NCBI GenBank assembly: GCA_028709385.1
Contig: JAQVXD010000007.1
Location: 1-64,000, forward strand
DNA length: 64,000 nt
Direction of reading: 5' to 3'
From: Fermentimonas sp.
Lineage (GTDB): Bacteria; Bacteroidota; Bacteroidia; Bacteroidales; Dysgonomonadaceae
In this document: piece after piece, positions 41,239-52,479 of the stretch
How positions within the stretch are numbered: position 1 is the stretch's first letter
Layout of the letters: each line of letters begins with the position of its first letter
The notes under the pieces: generated by a model
Database searches by the model: none
Told to the model about the DNA's origin: nothing
The model's input: only the letters and a program-made list of their open reading frames with translations
Translations under genes and position numbers: made by a program

Positions 41239-41352
41239 ATGAGTTAGTAGTTTGATTTATAAAGTATATGAGAGTGAGAGAAGTAATCTGTATTGATTTT
41301 TCCTTACGAAAAAGAAATCAATTAATAAGCATAATTAGCTTTCTAGAAAAAT

Positions 41353-42540
41353 ATGAAGTTAAGTATAAAAAACAGCGTTTTATCATCTCTGTCTGAACTG
41401 CTTAAGCAAAACAAGCAGGTGATAATTAATGCTAACACCACAGATATGAAGGCCTTCCCAGAGATGGATGAATCTATGAAGGACCGCCTTAAAGTGGATG
41501 AAAGAAAGATTGAAGGTATGATTCAATCACTTGAGGAGGTTGCTGCTCAGCCTGAACCCGAGGACAAGGAGTTATACAACTTTACACGCGAGGATGGTCT
41601 GCGCATTATAAATAAAACTGTTCCATTTGGCACTATTCTAATAATATACGAGTCCCGTCCGGATGTTACTATAGAAGCTGCTGCAACAGCATTTAAAGCA
41701 GGAAACAGAATCTTACTGAAAGGTGGTAAAGAGTCACTAAACACAAATACACTACTGACTGAATTATGGCAGAAAGCGCTCACTGAAAATGGCGTGGATA
41801 AATGTTTCGTTGAATACCTGAATCTCTCTCATTCAGAAACGCAGCAGTTGATTAAAGATAACACAAGAAAAGTGGACTTAATAATTCCTCGTGGCGGAGA
41901 GAGGTTGATACAGTTTGTTCAGGAGAATGCTTCCGTACCGGTTATAGTAAGTGGTCGCGGTAATAACTTCCTGTTTATTGACGAGGATGTGGATTTTGAA
42001 ATGGCAACCAAACTAGTCATCAACGGAAAAAAACGCATCAGTGTATGTAACGCTATAGATAAGGTACTTATACACAGAAATCTCAACAATCTTCAGGAGA
42101 GGATCGGGTACTTGGTATCTAATCTCCGGGAAAAAGGTATTGAAGTTTGGGGAAACAGTGTAATTGCAAAAATGTGTACTGAAATAAAAGAAGAAAACGA
42201 TGTTGCAACGCTTTGCGAGGAGTACCTTGCTCCAAAAATTTATCTTTCACTTGTTGATGAATTGGAGGATGCAGTTGAAATGATTAATCAATATTCCGGA
42301 GGACATACTGCCGTAATTGTTACAAATAATCTGAAAAAAGCTGAAAAATTCATGCAACAGGTTGATTGTTCAGCAGTTTATCACAATGCTTCATCACGCT
42401 TTACTGATGGTGGTCAGTTTGGTGTAGGTGCCGAGATTGCAATAAGTACGCAAAAACTTCACTTCCGTGGCCCACTTGGTGCTCAGGAGCTGGTAACTAA
42501 TAAATGGTTTGTGTATGGCGGTGGCCAAATCAGAGAATAA
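41353..42540 (+). CDS. proA: Glutamate-5-semialdehyde dehydrogenase
   Basis: INKTVPFGTILIIYESRPDVTIEAAATAFKAGNRILLKGGKES. Confidence 0.96.
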   Translation: MKLSIKNSVLSSLSELLKQNKQVIINANTTDMKAFPEMDESMKDRLKVDERKIEGMIQSLEEVAAQPEPEDKELYNFTREDGLRIINKTVPFGTILIIYESRPDVTIEAAATAFKAGNRILLKGGKESLNTNTLLTELWQKALTENGVDKCFVEYLNLSHSETQQLIKDNTRKVDLIIPRGGERLIQFVQENASVPVIVSGRGNNFLFIDEDVDFEMATKLVINGKKRISVCNAIDKVLIHRNLNNLQERIGYLVSNLREKGIEVWGNSVIAKMCTEIKEENDVATLCEEYLAPKIYLSLVDELEDAVEMINQYSGGHTAVIVTNNLKKAEKFMQQVDCSAVYHNASSRFTDGGQFGVGAEIAISTQKLHFRGPLGAQELVTNKWFVYGGGQIRE

Positions 42541-42544
42541 ATCA

Positions 42545-43321
42545 ATGAAAAAAAAACTTATTATTAAAATCGGTACCTCCACATTAACGGCAGGAACAAA
42601 CAGAATATCTTTTGCAGTTATTGAGAGTCTGGCGCGACAAATAGTTGAACTAAAAAAAGATTACGAGATAGTGATTGTATCCTCAGGTGCAATTGCTACT
42701 GCCCGTCAATTTGTGGAAATCAGCGGATTCAACAAAAGGGTGGACTCAAAACAGGCAATGGCCGCAATTGGTCAGACTAAGCTTATGGAACTTTACGATG
42801 ATATTTTCCGCACATTTGGATTAAACATTGCACAAATATTACTCACTTACCGTGATTTTGAGAATCCTGTAGCAAATGAAAACACAAGAAACACAATAAA
42901 CAGATTATGGCAAGTGGATTATATACCTATTGTGAATGAGAATGATACCGTATCAATAGAAGAGATTGTGCTTGGTGATAATGACAAACTATCGGCTTTA
43001 GTTGCAACTATCATAGATGCTGATTTACTTGTGCTTGTATCTGATATTGATGGTATTTTCGACCAAAACCCTCATCTTCACCCGGAAGCCAGGTTAATAT
43101 CTAAAGTAACTGATCTGAACTCAATTAAAGATTGTATTGAAGAGAAGGAATCAACACTGGGTACCGGGGGTATGTCATCTAAAGTACACGCAGCTGAAAT
43201 TTGCATGAATAATGGAGTTGAAATGTGGATTGTAAACGGTCAGCGTGCAAATTACATCATAAAAGCGCTCCATAATGAAATTCCTTTTACAAGATTCGAA
43301 TCAGAAAGAAGAAGAATATAA
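42545..43321 (+). CDS. proB: Glutamate 5-kinase (no PUA domain)
   Basis: KKKLIIKIGTSTLTAGTNR...VNENDTVSIEEIVLGDNDKLSALVATIIDADLLVLVSDIDGIFDQNP; internal ATG after the proA stop. Confidence 0.95.
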   Translation: MKKKLIIKIGTSTLTAGTNRISFAVIESLARQIVELKKDYEIVIVSSGAIATARQFVEISGFNKRVDSKQAMAAIGQTKLMELYDDIFRTFGLNIAQILLTYRDFENPVANENTRNTINRLWQVDYIPIVNENDTVSIEEIVLGDNDKLSALVATIIDADLLVLVSDIDGIFDQNPHLHPEARLISKVTDLNSIKDCIEEKESTLGTGGMSSKVHAAEICMNNGVEMWIVNGQRANYIIKALHNEIPFTRFESERRRI

Positions 43322-43324
43322 AAA

Positions 43325-44107
43325 ATGAAGCAGGGATTTATAGGATTCGGTAATCTCGCTAAAGCGGTTTATCAAGGTTTAAAGGATGACAGAAATTTTG
43401 AGTTTGCATACTTTGCAAGAAGTAAAAAGGATGTGGATCTGCATTTTTTTGAACAATTAGAGTCACTTGTTTATTATGCTGAAATAATCTGGCTTGCGGT
43501 TAAACCACAGGACCTTTCAGGTATTCTGGAACAATTGAGAAACTGTGATCTCTCAGGTAAAACAATCGTTTCTCCGGTGGCCGGTAAAAGTATAGCTTAT
43601 ATTGAAAATTATTTGGGTAATGACACCACAATAGTACGTATCATGCCTAATCTGGCAATGGCTTACAATGCTTCTGTCACTGCATTTCATACAAATCACC
43701 CCGAAAGCCTTATGGCAGACAGTATTTTTAACCTTTTAGGCAAATTGGGGAAGGCAGTTAAGCTTGAAGAAGAAGGATTTGATCTTTTCACCTCTGTTTT
43801 TGGCAGCGGACCTGCTTTTATCCTCGCTTTTATAAAAATATTCAAGGATAAAATACAGGAATTTGATTTGCCAGGCTCTGTACTTGATGAATTACTGCTT
43901 GAGTTAACAAGAGGTACAACTCTGTACTTTATGCAAAATCAGAAAAACTGCAGCATAGAGGAACTAATTAAAAATATCACAAGTAAAGGCGGAACTACAC
44001 AAGCCGGGTTGGAATATTTTAAATCTCAAAACATCAGTAAACATTTCGAAGGGGTGCTTGATGCTGCACGCAAAAGATCAGAGGAATTAAGCAAAAACGG
44101 AAATTAA
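43325..44107 (+). CDS. proC: Pyrroline-5-carboxylate reductase
   Basis: MKQGFIGFGNLAKAVYQGL; VRIMPNLAMAYNASVTAF; VFGSGPAFILAFI; TSKGGTTQAGLE. Confidence 0.95.
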   Translation: MKQGFIGFGNLAKAVYQGLKDDRNFEFAYFARSKKDVDLHFFEQLESLVYYAEIIWLAVKPQDLSGILEQLRNCDLSGKTIVSPVAGKSIAYIENYLGNDTTIVRIMPNLAMAYNASVTAFHTNHPESLMADSIFNLLGKLGKAVKLEEEGFDLFTSVFGSGPAFILAFIKIFKDKIQEFDLPGSVLDELLLELTRGTTLYFMQNQKNCSIEELIKNITSKGGTTQAGLEYFKSQNISKHFEGVLDAARKRSEELSKNGN

Positions 44108-44147
44108 AATAAACCTATAAAGTAAACATAGAGATTAGAATAAAATA

Positions 44148-44579
44148 TTAATTCCTATCCTCTTTAGATTTATAAGCAATAGCATAATACCGTATCTGCT
44201 TGATAACTGACAGCAAGCCGTTTGATCTTGTTGGAGAAAGATGTTCAGTCAGCCCTATCTCCTTCATGAAGCGGAGATCTGTGCCAATAATCTCGTCGGG
44301 TGTGCGTCCGTTGAAAACACGCAATACCAAGGCCAACAAACCTTTCACTATAATCGCATCACTTTCAGCCTCAAAAAACAACCTGCCATCACGATAGTCT
44401 GTTTGTAACCATACTCTGCTCTGACATCCTTTTATAATGTTTTCCGGCGTTTTATATTTATCGTCAATTGGTTGTAAAGCATTACCCTGTTCTATAATGA
44501 ATGCATATTTGTCCATCCAGTCATCATAGATACTGAATTCATCAATAATCTCCTGTTGTATCTCGTTAATTGTTTGCAT
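44148..44579 (-). CDS. sufE: SufE family protein
   Basis: DDWMDKYAFIIEQGNALQPIDDKYKTPENIIKGCQSRVWL; GLLALVLRVFNGRTPDEI. Confidence 0.94.
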   Translation of the reverse strand: MQTINEIQQEIIDEFSIYDDWMDKYAFIIEQGNALQPIDDKYKTPENIIKGCQSRVWLQTDYRDGRLFFEAESDAIIVKGLLALVLRVFNGRTPDEIIGTDLRFMKEIGLTEHLSPTRSNGLLSVIKQIRYYAIAYKSKEDRN

Positions 44580-45586
44580 TATATCTTTTCTGTATAAATA
44601 ACTTCCATCACGGTTTGTCCCACTGCTTTCAGCGTGTTCTTATCAATATTCCTCATATCATCTCTCTGAGTATGCCAATGCGGAGCAAAACCGGTTCTTG
44701 TGTCCTGTTTCAGGTTGATTATGTTTACACTTGGTGCTCTGTGGTGCTGGTTAACAGGAAGATGATCATCTGTGATATAACCGCCTCTCTGAGGAAGAAA
44801 GTAACCTGTATACCCTAATTTAATAGCAGTACTCCATATTTTATCTACTACATTGGATGCATATTGTAGTGAATATCCCTCCTTTAAGAAAGTAGCGTTT
44901 GCACTTCCAACCATATCTAAAAGGATACCATATTTAGCTTTATAGTCATCTATATGAGGCTGTTCTGACCAATACTTCGACCCAATGCACCACCAATCAC
45001 CCTGTACCCAATCTGAACTAAACGAAGGCTGTCCCCAATCCTCCAAATCAAAAAAGATAATATCTATACCAATCTCCAAAGGATTTTGCTGCATTTGACG
45101 CGCAATTTCAAGTAGTACTCCTACCCCACTTCCACCATCATCAGCACCTAAGATTGACTGATTCTGTTTTTCGGAATCACTTTCCTCATCAGCAAAAGGA
45201 CGTGAATCCCAATGTGCAAATAAAAGCAACCTTTCTTCAGCATCAGGATTATAACTGCCGATTATATTACGCAGTCTGATATTCTGTCCGTCATAATGAG
45301 TTACATCAGCCTGTTGCTCTACCACTTCTGCACCAAACTCCTGAAGTTTGGCAACCAGATAATCACCACACAGGTCATGTGCCTGAGTACCAGGCACACG
45401 AGGCCCAAAAGCCACCTGCCCCTCAATAAACTGATAAGCACTATCCGCGTTAAATTGTGGAGAAACCTGATTGTATGCCTCTTCTATTACCATCTTTTTA
45501 CTGGATTGGCAAGAGTTGCATGAGATTGAAAACAGCATACTTGTTATCAATACCAACACAATCGATAATTTCTTTAAATGCTTCAT
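44579..45586 (-). CDS. M28 family protein, glutaminyl-peptide cyclotransferase-like lipoprotein
   Basis: LFSISCNSCQSSK lipobox; RLLLFAHWDSRPFADEE...ILGADDGGSGVGVLLEIARQM...DIIFFDLEDWGQ. Confidence 0.88.
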   Translation of the reverse strand: MKHLKKLSIVLVLITSMLFSISCNSCQSSKKMVIEEAYNQVSPQFNADSAYQFIEGQVAFGPRVPGTQAHDLCGDYLVAKLQEFGAEVVEQQADVTHYDGQNIRLRNIIGSYNPDAEERLLLFAHWDSRPFADEESDSEKQNQSILGADDGGSGVGVLLEIARQMQQNPLEIGIDIIFFDLEDWGQPSFSSDWVQGDWWCIGSKYWSEQPHIDDYKAKYGILLDMVGSANATFLKEGYSLQYASNVVDKIWSTAIKLGYTGYFLPQRGGYITDDHLPVNQHHRAPSVNIINLKQDTRTGFAPHWHTQRDDMRNIDKNTLKAVGQTVMEVIYTEKI

Positions 45587-45592
45587 TTTAAT

Positions 45593-47110
45593 TTATTTGT
45601 TCTTCTGATAAGAATAGTCTGAAATTCCGATATTACTATATGTCTCCTTAAGAGCCTCCTCGTCATCAGAAATAACCAGAAGTTTATCTCCCGCAAATAA
45701 TTCTGTCTGACCGGTAGGCACAAAATACTGCTCTCCCCTTTTCACCATTACCACAAGTGTTTTATCAGGTAAGGGCATCTCGATCAGATTTCTGCCATAA
45801 CTAAGTGTTTCTTCAGAAATATGAATCTCTGTCATCGCAGATTTAATCTCTTCGGCAAATTCTACATCAAAATCCTCAAACTGCTTATACTTTGTAGGTT
45901 TCTCTGCCAATCCCAGCAATCTTGCCACAGCAGGTAATGAAGTACCCTGAACGAGCAATGACACAATAGTAATAACAAATACCATGTTAAAAATCCATCT
46001 TGCATGAGGAATATCGCCGGCAGCTAATGGAAGAATTGCAAAAATAATAGGAACAGCACCCCTTAAGCCTACCCACGATACATATAGCTTATCTTTAAAG
46101 CCTATTTTACGGAAGGGAGCTAAAGTCAGAAAAATAACAATGGGACGACCAAATAAAATCAGAAAGGCAGAAACAATAAGCGCCGGAACAGCCACATCTA
46201 TCAGTTCACTCGGATTTACAAGTAATCCCAAGGTAAGGAATAGAAGAATCTGACTCATCCATGCAAAACCATCCATAAACTTCATAGATGTACGTTTGTG
46301 AGTGAATTTGGAATTTCCTATAACCAACCCGGCAATATACACAGCCAGATAACCATTACCCTGAAGATAATAAGTAGATGCATAAATAAATATGCCCAAT
46401 GTGAGTAAAAGTATCGGATACAGAGCTACATTCTCCATTCGGATACGATTGATAATTCTTACAGCTCCTTTACCAAACAGAAATCCCAGTAAAGCTCCCA
46501 CAATCAGTTGCACCAACACCATCAGAATCACCATAAGGTAGTTAGGATTATCACCCGACTGAATAATCTGCATAAACATGAGTGTCAGCATGTAAGCCAT
46601 TGGGTCGTTACTACCACTCTCAAGCTCAAGTAACGGTCTGAGATTGTTTTTTAGTATAAGTCCTTTTGAACGTAGTATACCAAATACAGAAGCTGAATCA
46701 GTAGATGAAAAAGTGGAGGCAAGCAGTAAAGAAGTAACAAGACTAATTCCTAGTGCAGGAAACATCATCCCTGACAACCAATATATAAAGACACCTGTCA
46801 ATAGTGCAGTCAAAAGAACGCCAACCGTAGCAAGTACTATACCAGGAACAATAATTGGCTTAATTTCCTGAAATTTAGTGTCAAGTCCGCCCGAAAAAAG
46901 AATTATACAAAGACATATCGAGCTTATGGTTTGTGCTACCTGAACATTCTCAAACTGAAGGCCGAAACCATCTGTACCAAACACCATACCAATAATAAGA
47001 AACAGTAAAAGAACAGGTACTCCAAATTTAGAGCCTGCCTTTCCTACCAGCATACTTATAAAAAACAGGACGGAGCCAACAAGCAGCATTAATTCTGTAC
47101 TAATCTGCAT
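45593..47110 (-). CDS. Potassium/proton antiporter (CPA1, NhaP2-like) with TrkA-C-type domain
   Basis: Multispanning; LLASTFSSTDSASVFGILRSKGL; ELESGSNDPMAYMLTL; C-terminal TrkA-C-like VPTGQTELFAGDKLLVISDDE. Confidence 0.92.
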   Translation of the reverse strand: MQISTELMLLVGSVLFFISMLVGKAGSKFGVPVLLLFLIIGMVFGTDGFGLQFENVQVAQTISSICLCIILFSGGLDTKFQEIKPIIVPGIVLATVGVLLTALLTGVFIYWLSGMMFPALGISLVTSLLLASTFSSTDSASVFGILRSKGLILKNNLRPLLELESGSNDPMAYMLTLMFMQIIQSGDNPNYLMVILMVLVQLIVGALLGFLFGKGAVRIINRIRMENVALYPILLLTLGIFIYASTYYLQGNGYLAVYIAGLVIGNSKFTHKRTSMKFMDGFAWMSQILLFLTLGLLVNPSELIDVAVPALIVSAFLILFGRPIVIFLTLAPFRKIGFKDKLYVSWVGLRGAVPIIFAILPLAAGDIPHARWIFNMVFVITIVSLLVQGTSLPAVARLLGLAEKPTKYKQFEDFDVEFAEEIKSAMTEIHISEETLSYGRNLIEMPLPDKTLVVMVKRGEQYFVPTGQTELFAGDKLLVISDDEEALKETYSNIGISDYSYQKNK

Positions 47111-47180
47111 TTTTTCAATATTTATTTAAAATAAAATTTTTGACACTACTCTTTACACTGACTATCAGCATTATTATCTA

Positions 47181-48089
47181 CTATTTTTGTTTAAATGATA
47201 TATGATCATCACCCACAATTAATTCAGCCTTTTCGCCCATGATTAACGGAAAATTCAATTTAACATGCCCGCCAGGAAAATTAAAACATACCGGAAATTT
47301 ATAATCTTCAACTACAGCCCTGATTGACTCGTACAATGAACCATACATCTGATCATCCTCTTCGTAATCGGTAAACCGGCCTACAATAAAACCGCTTATT
47401 TTACTGAAAACACCTGATATTTTCAACTGATGCATCAATCTATCCACCTTGTAAGGCGCTTCACCAACATCTTCAATAAAAAGAATACCTTTATATGGTA
47501 TTCTTAAATATTTTGATCCAAGCAATCCGCAGAAGACAGATAAGTTACCACCAAATAGTCTCCCGGCACCTCTACCAGTACGGTTTAATGACTCATAACC
47601 CTTAACCGGTATTTCATAATCAACCGATTGACCTGAAAGTATACTCTTTGTGTACCTCACAGAAACATCCTCAGCCCCTTCTTCCGAAAAATGTTTAGCC
47701 ATTGGCGCATGCATCGATGTAATTCCATTTTTCTGGAGAACAGCATGCAGAGCAGTTATATCACTATAACCAAGAACCCATTTTGGATGTTTTCTGATTG
47801 AAGAGAAATTTAGTTTATCAAGAAGGTGAATAACCCCATAGCCTCCTCTGGAACAAAAAACCAGCTTAACTAACGGGTCATCAAAAGCGCTTTGAAGATC
47901 AAAAAAACGTTCTTTAACCGATCCGCTGAATCTGCCTGATTCACCAAGAGCAAACCGTCCGATGTCAGTTTTCAGTCCCCAGCTATCCAAGATAGTTGCA
48001 GCATCCTTCACAAGACATTCATCAATTCTCCCGGAAGGAGAAATGATAACTGCCTTATCATTAAATTGTAATGGAGCCGGTCGAAGCAT
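47181..48089 (-). CDS. LD-carboxypeptidase (S66 family)
   Basis: AVIISPSGRIDE; LVFCSRGGYGVIHLLDKLNF; VLGYSDITALHAVLQKNGITSMHAPM. Confidence 0.94.
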   Translation of the reverse strand: MLRPAPLQFNDKAVIISPSGRIDECLVKDAATILDSWGLKTDIGRFALGESGRFSGSVKERFFDLQSAFDDPLVKLVFCSRGGYGVIHLLDKLNFSSIRKHPKWVLGYSDITALHAVLQKNGITSMHAPMAKHFSEEGAEDVSVRYTKSILSGQSVDYEIPVKGYESLNRTGRGAGRLFGGNLSVFCGLLGSKYLRIPYKGILFIEDVGEAPYKVDRLMHQLKISGVFSKISGFIVGRFTDYEEDDQMYGSLYESIRAVVEDYKFPVCFNFPGGHVKLNFPLIMGEKAELIVGDDHISFKQK

Positions 48090-48106
48090 TATTATTCTAT
48101 TGATGG

Positions 48107-50074
<1,968 letters not shown>

Positions 50075-50137
50075 TTAATTAAATCTTTCTAAAAATTAGG
50101 TATTTACAATCAAGTAATAATATTTACTTAAACCGAG

Positions 50138-50168
50138 CAAATATACAAAAAAAACGCCTCTTTACCAA
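50138..50168 (-). promoter_or_regulatory. Bacteroidota-type promoter for gyrB
   Basis: Minus strand TTGG (50168-50165), N19, TATATTTG (50145-50138). Confidence 0.55.
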
Positions 50169-50207
50169 TCCTTTTTTGCTTTTTTACGGCTGTTTATATG
50201 GCCATTT

Positions 50208-50233
50208 TACAAAAAAAAGCGGACAATGTGCCC
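50208..50233 (-). terminator. Terminator downstream of the Dabb-family gene
   Basis: Minus strand agcgggca-cat-tgtccgctttttttt. Confidence 0.8.
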
Positions 50234-50262
50234 GCTCTTCAATATGCTAAAAAAGGATCAAC

Positions 50263-50568
50263 TTAAAATTCGTAATCTATAGCTGCCCTTGATGTTCTGA
50301 CCTTTGTTATATAAGCGCCCACTTTCATATGATCTGGATGCACAGCATAAGTTCTGACATCCTCCATTGAATCAAATTCACTTTCCAGAATTATATCATG
50401 ATTGTCATCTGATGCATCAGGATGATTTATCTTTACCTCGATTTTTCTTATCACAGGTATAGTATCTTTTAACGCCTCAAGCTTTTCTTTAATAATCAAA
50501 GCGTTTTCTGCTCTTGTCTTACCTTCAGCCTCACTGGCCAACTTAAATAAAACTATATGCTTTACCAT
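50263..50568 (-). CDS. Dabb family (stress-responsive A/B barrel) protein
   Basis: MVKHIVLFKLASEAEGKTRAENALIIKEKLEALKDTIPVIRKIEVKIN...MEDVRTYAVHPDHMKVG. Confidence 0.92.
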   Translation of the reverse strand: MVKHIVLFKLASEAEGKTRAENALIIKEKLEALKDTIPVIRKIEVKINHPDASDDNHDIILESEFDSMEDVRTYAVHPDHMKVGAYITKVRTSRAAIDYEF

Positions 50569-50620
50569 AACTTTTAGATTTACTATTATTAATGAATAAT
50601 TTTCACTCTTTCCGAAAAAC

Positions 50621-50654
50621 AGAAAAAGCCGAACAAATATGATCGGCTTTTTCT
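50621..50654 (-). terminator. Terminator downstream of rpsT
   Basis: agaaaaagccga-acaaatatga-tcggctttttct. Confidence 0.85.
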
Positions 50655-50675
50655 ATATGCAGTTAATTGTCTTAA

Positions 50676-50930
50676 TTAGCTCAGCTTGTTCATATGAGCA
50701 GCTAATTTAGACTTCAGATTATTGGCTTTATTCTGATGTATGACATTCTTCTTTGCCAGTTTGTCTAACATTGAACAAACCTCAGGATACATCTTTTGTG
50801 CCTCCTCTTTTGAATCAGTAGAACGGAATTTACGAACTTTATTTCTGGTTGTACGTGAAGCGTATCTATTTGTAAGGCGCAGAGCTTTTGTCTGCCTGAT
50901 TCTTTTTTCTGATGATTTGTGATTTGCCAT
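50676..50930 (-). CDS. rpsT: 30S ribosomal protein S20
   Basis: [35 protein letters not shown]...[30 protein letters not shown]. Confidence 0.96.
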   Translation of the reverse strand: MANHKSSEKRIRQTKALRLTNRYASRTTRNKVRKFRSTDSKEEAQKMYPEVCSMLDKLAKKNVIHQNKANNLKSKLAAHMNKLS

Positions 50931-50955
50931 TTCGTTGACTTTATTTCTTTTTTAT

Positions 50956-51030
50956 TGGTAGCCCATAGGAGAATCGAACTCCTCTTTCAAGAATGAAAAT
51001 CTTGCGTCCTAACCGATAGACGAATGGGCC
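50956..51030 (-). tRNA. tRNA-Glu (anticodon TTC), CCA encoded
   Basis: Minus strand ggcccattcgtctatcggttaggacgcaagattttcattcttgaaagaggagttcgattctcctatgggctacca; cloverleaf by eye, TTC in the anticodon loop. Confidence 0.95.
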
Positions 51031-51082
51031 ATTGCAGGCGTTAACCTTGTTAATCTGATAGCCGAGGCTCAAATTGCGGGTG

Positions 51083-51113
51083 CAAATATAGAGCGTTTTT
51101 TTTAAACTGCAAA
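51083..51113 (-). promoter_or_regulatory. Bacteroidota-type promoter for tRNA-Glu (and possibly rpsT)
   Basis: Minus strand TTTG (51113-51110), N19, TATATTTG (51090-51083). Confidence 0.7.
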
Positions 51114-51368
51114 ACTTTCTGCGGACTTTTCCTTATTTTTTTTCAAAACAGTAAAAAACTCACTTTTTAACAAACAGTTTCTTTATAATACTGACACATT
51201 TATAATACACAGATGTAATATAAAAATAATTTAGGCTTAGTATTCTTCTCTAATTGTTCTTTTGTAAAAGGAGATTAAAAGAGCAAGATAAGGAGAATAT
51301 AACAGCAATGTAATAACAATGTATAGTTATGTATTAAATTTATCGCATCTTTTTTCCATTCAATAAAA

Positions 51369-51399
51369 TTGGTACTTTTAAATATTTTATCTATTTTTG
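51369..51399 (+). promoter_or_regulatory. Bacteroidota-type promoter for rpmH
   Basis: TTGG (51369-51372), N19, TATTTTTG (51392-51399). Confidence 0.65.
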
Positions 51400-51465
51400 C
51401 ACCCCGTAATAGATTTGAATTAAGCGGATCAATAAAATTTGAATAGTAAATAATAATATAGTCAA

Positions 51466-51612
51466 ATGAAAAGAACATTCCAGCCGTCAAACAGAAAGAG
51501 AAAAAACAAACATGGTTTCCGTACCAGAATGGCTACAAAGAACGGTAGAAAAGTACTTGCAACACGTCGCGCAAAGGGCAGAGCAAGATTAACTGTATCC
51601 GACGAATATTAA
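51466..51612 (+). CDS. rpmH: 50S ribosomal protein L34 (too short for the ORF track)
   Basis: [48 protein letters not shown]. Confidence 0.97.
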   Translation: MKRTFQPSNRKRKNKHGFRTRMATKNGRKVLATRRAKGRARLTVSDEY

Positions 51613-51687
51613 AAATAATTCCGTAACTGTAACAGACGGAGTCGGTGAAAGCTTTAACCCGCGAAAGAATAATATTTATTCGCGGAA

Positions 51688-51727
51688 GAAACAGGAATTC
51701 GGTATATCCGCATTTCTGTTTTTTTGT
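51688..51727 (+). terminator. Terminator downstream of rpmH
   Basis: aaacaggaattcgg-tatat-ccgcatttctgttttttt; preceded by a second hairpin ccgcgaa...ttcgcgg at 51659-51685. Confidence 0.7.
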
Positions 51728-51802
51728 TTGAACTTCCTCTGCTATCATTTTTTTAGTACTTTTGTAAAGTAAACAGATTACACAATTACTAACGCTTTAG
51801 TT

Positions 51803-52468
51803 ATGAGCAATAAAAAGGTCGACAGGCCAATTTTCGGCAACAGTATCTTAAAAAATATATTAGTGATGATCACTACAGGAATAATACTTGTTGTGATCAC
51901 GTTATTATTCCTGAATTTATACACCAGGCACGGGCAGAATGTTGTAGTACCCCGATTAGAAGGTCTTCAAATTGAGGAAGCAAACATTATTCTCAAGGCA
52001 AAAGGTCTTCATGCAGAAATAGTGGATTCCGTTTATCACCGTGATGCAGTTCCCGGAGCAATTTTTGATCAAACGCCCAAGTCCGGCAACAAAGTTAAAG
52101 AGGGGCGATCAATTTATGTTACGATCTACTCCAAGAGTCCAGTGCAAATAGCTGTTCCAGGTCTTGTAGACTACTCAACCCGTCAGGCTGTTGCTCTTCT
52201 TAATTCGCTCGGTTTCACCCAGATCTCAATTGAAGAGGTAGCTTCAGAATACTCCGGACTGGTTATGGCAGTTGAATATCACGGAAGATCATTGTTACCA
52301 GACGAAAAAATACCGGCCGGTTCTCCCCTGAATCTCAAAGTAAGCAGCAGCGAGCTTGCAGATTCTCTGGGTGTGAACGATGAAATTATAATAGCACCGG
52401 GAAGTCTGAATAATGATGCCGAAAATCAGTCCTCCGGTGAAGGTGGCTTCGATGATTCATTTTTCTAA
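51803..52468 (+). CDS. PASTA domain-containing membrane protein (no kinase domain)
   Basis: One TM helix, then VVVPRLEGLQIEEANIILKAKGLHAEIVDSVYHRDAVPGAIFDQTPKSGNKVKEGRSIYVTIYSK and a second AVPGLVDYSTRQAVALLNSLGF. Confidence 0.92.
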   Translation: MSNKKVDRPIFGNSILKNILVMITTGIILVVITLLFLNLYTRHGQNVVVPRLEGLQIEEANIILKAKGLHAEIVDSVYHRDAVPGAIFDQTPKSGNKVKEGRSIYVTIYSKSPVQIAVPGLVDYSTRQAVALLNSLGFTQISIEEVASEYSGLVMAVEYHGRSLLPDEKIPAGSPLNLKVSSSELADSLGVNDEIIIAPGSLNNDAENQSSGEGGFDDSFF

Positions 52469-52479
52469 ATAAATACCTT

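Noticed and set aside
51060-51465. AT-rich divergent region between tRNA-Glu/gyrB and rpmH as a replication origin
   Set aside because: gyrB and rpmH are near oriC in some bacteria, but I see no convincing cluster of TTATNCACA DnaA boxes and no dnaA/dnaN; GC skew could not be computed.
51275-51748. Minus-strand ORFs across the rpmH region
   Set aside because: One overlaps rpmH and its promoter; low-complexity composition; no homology recognised.
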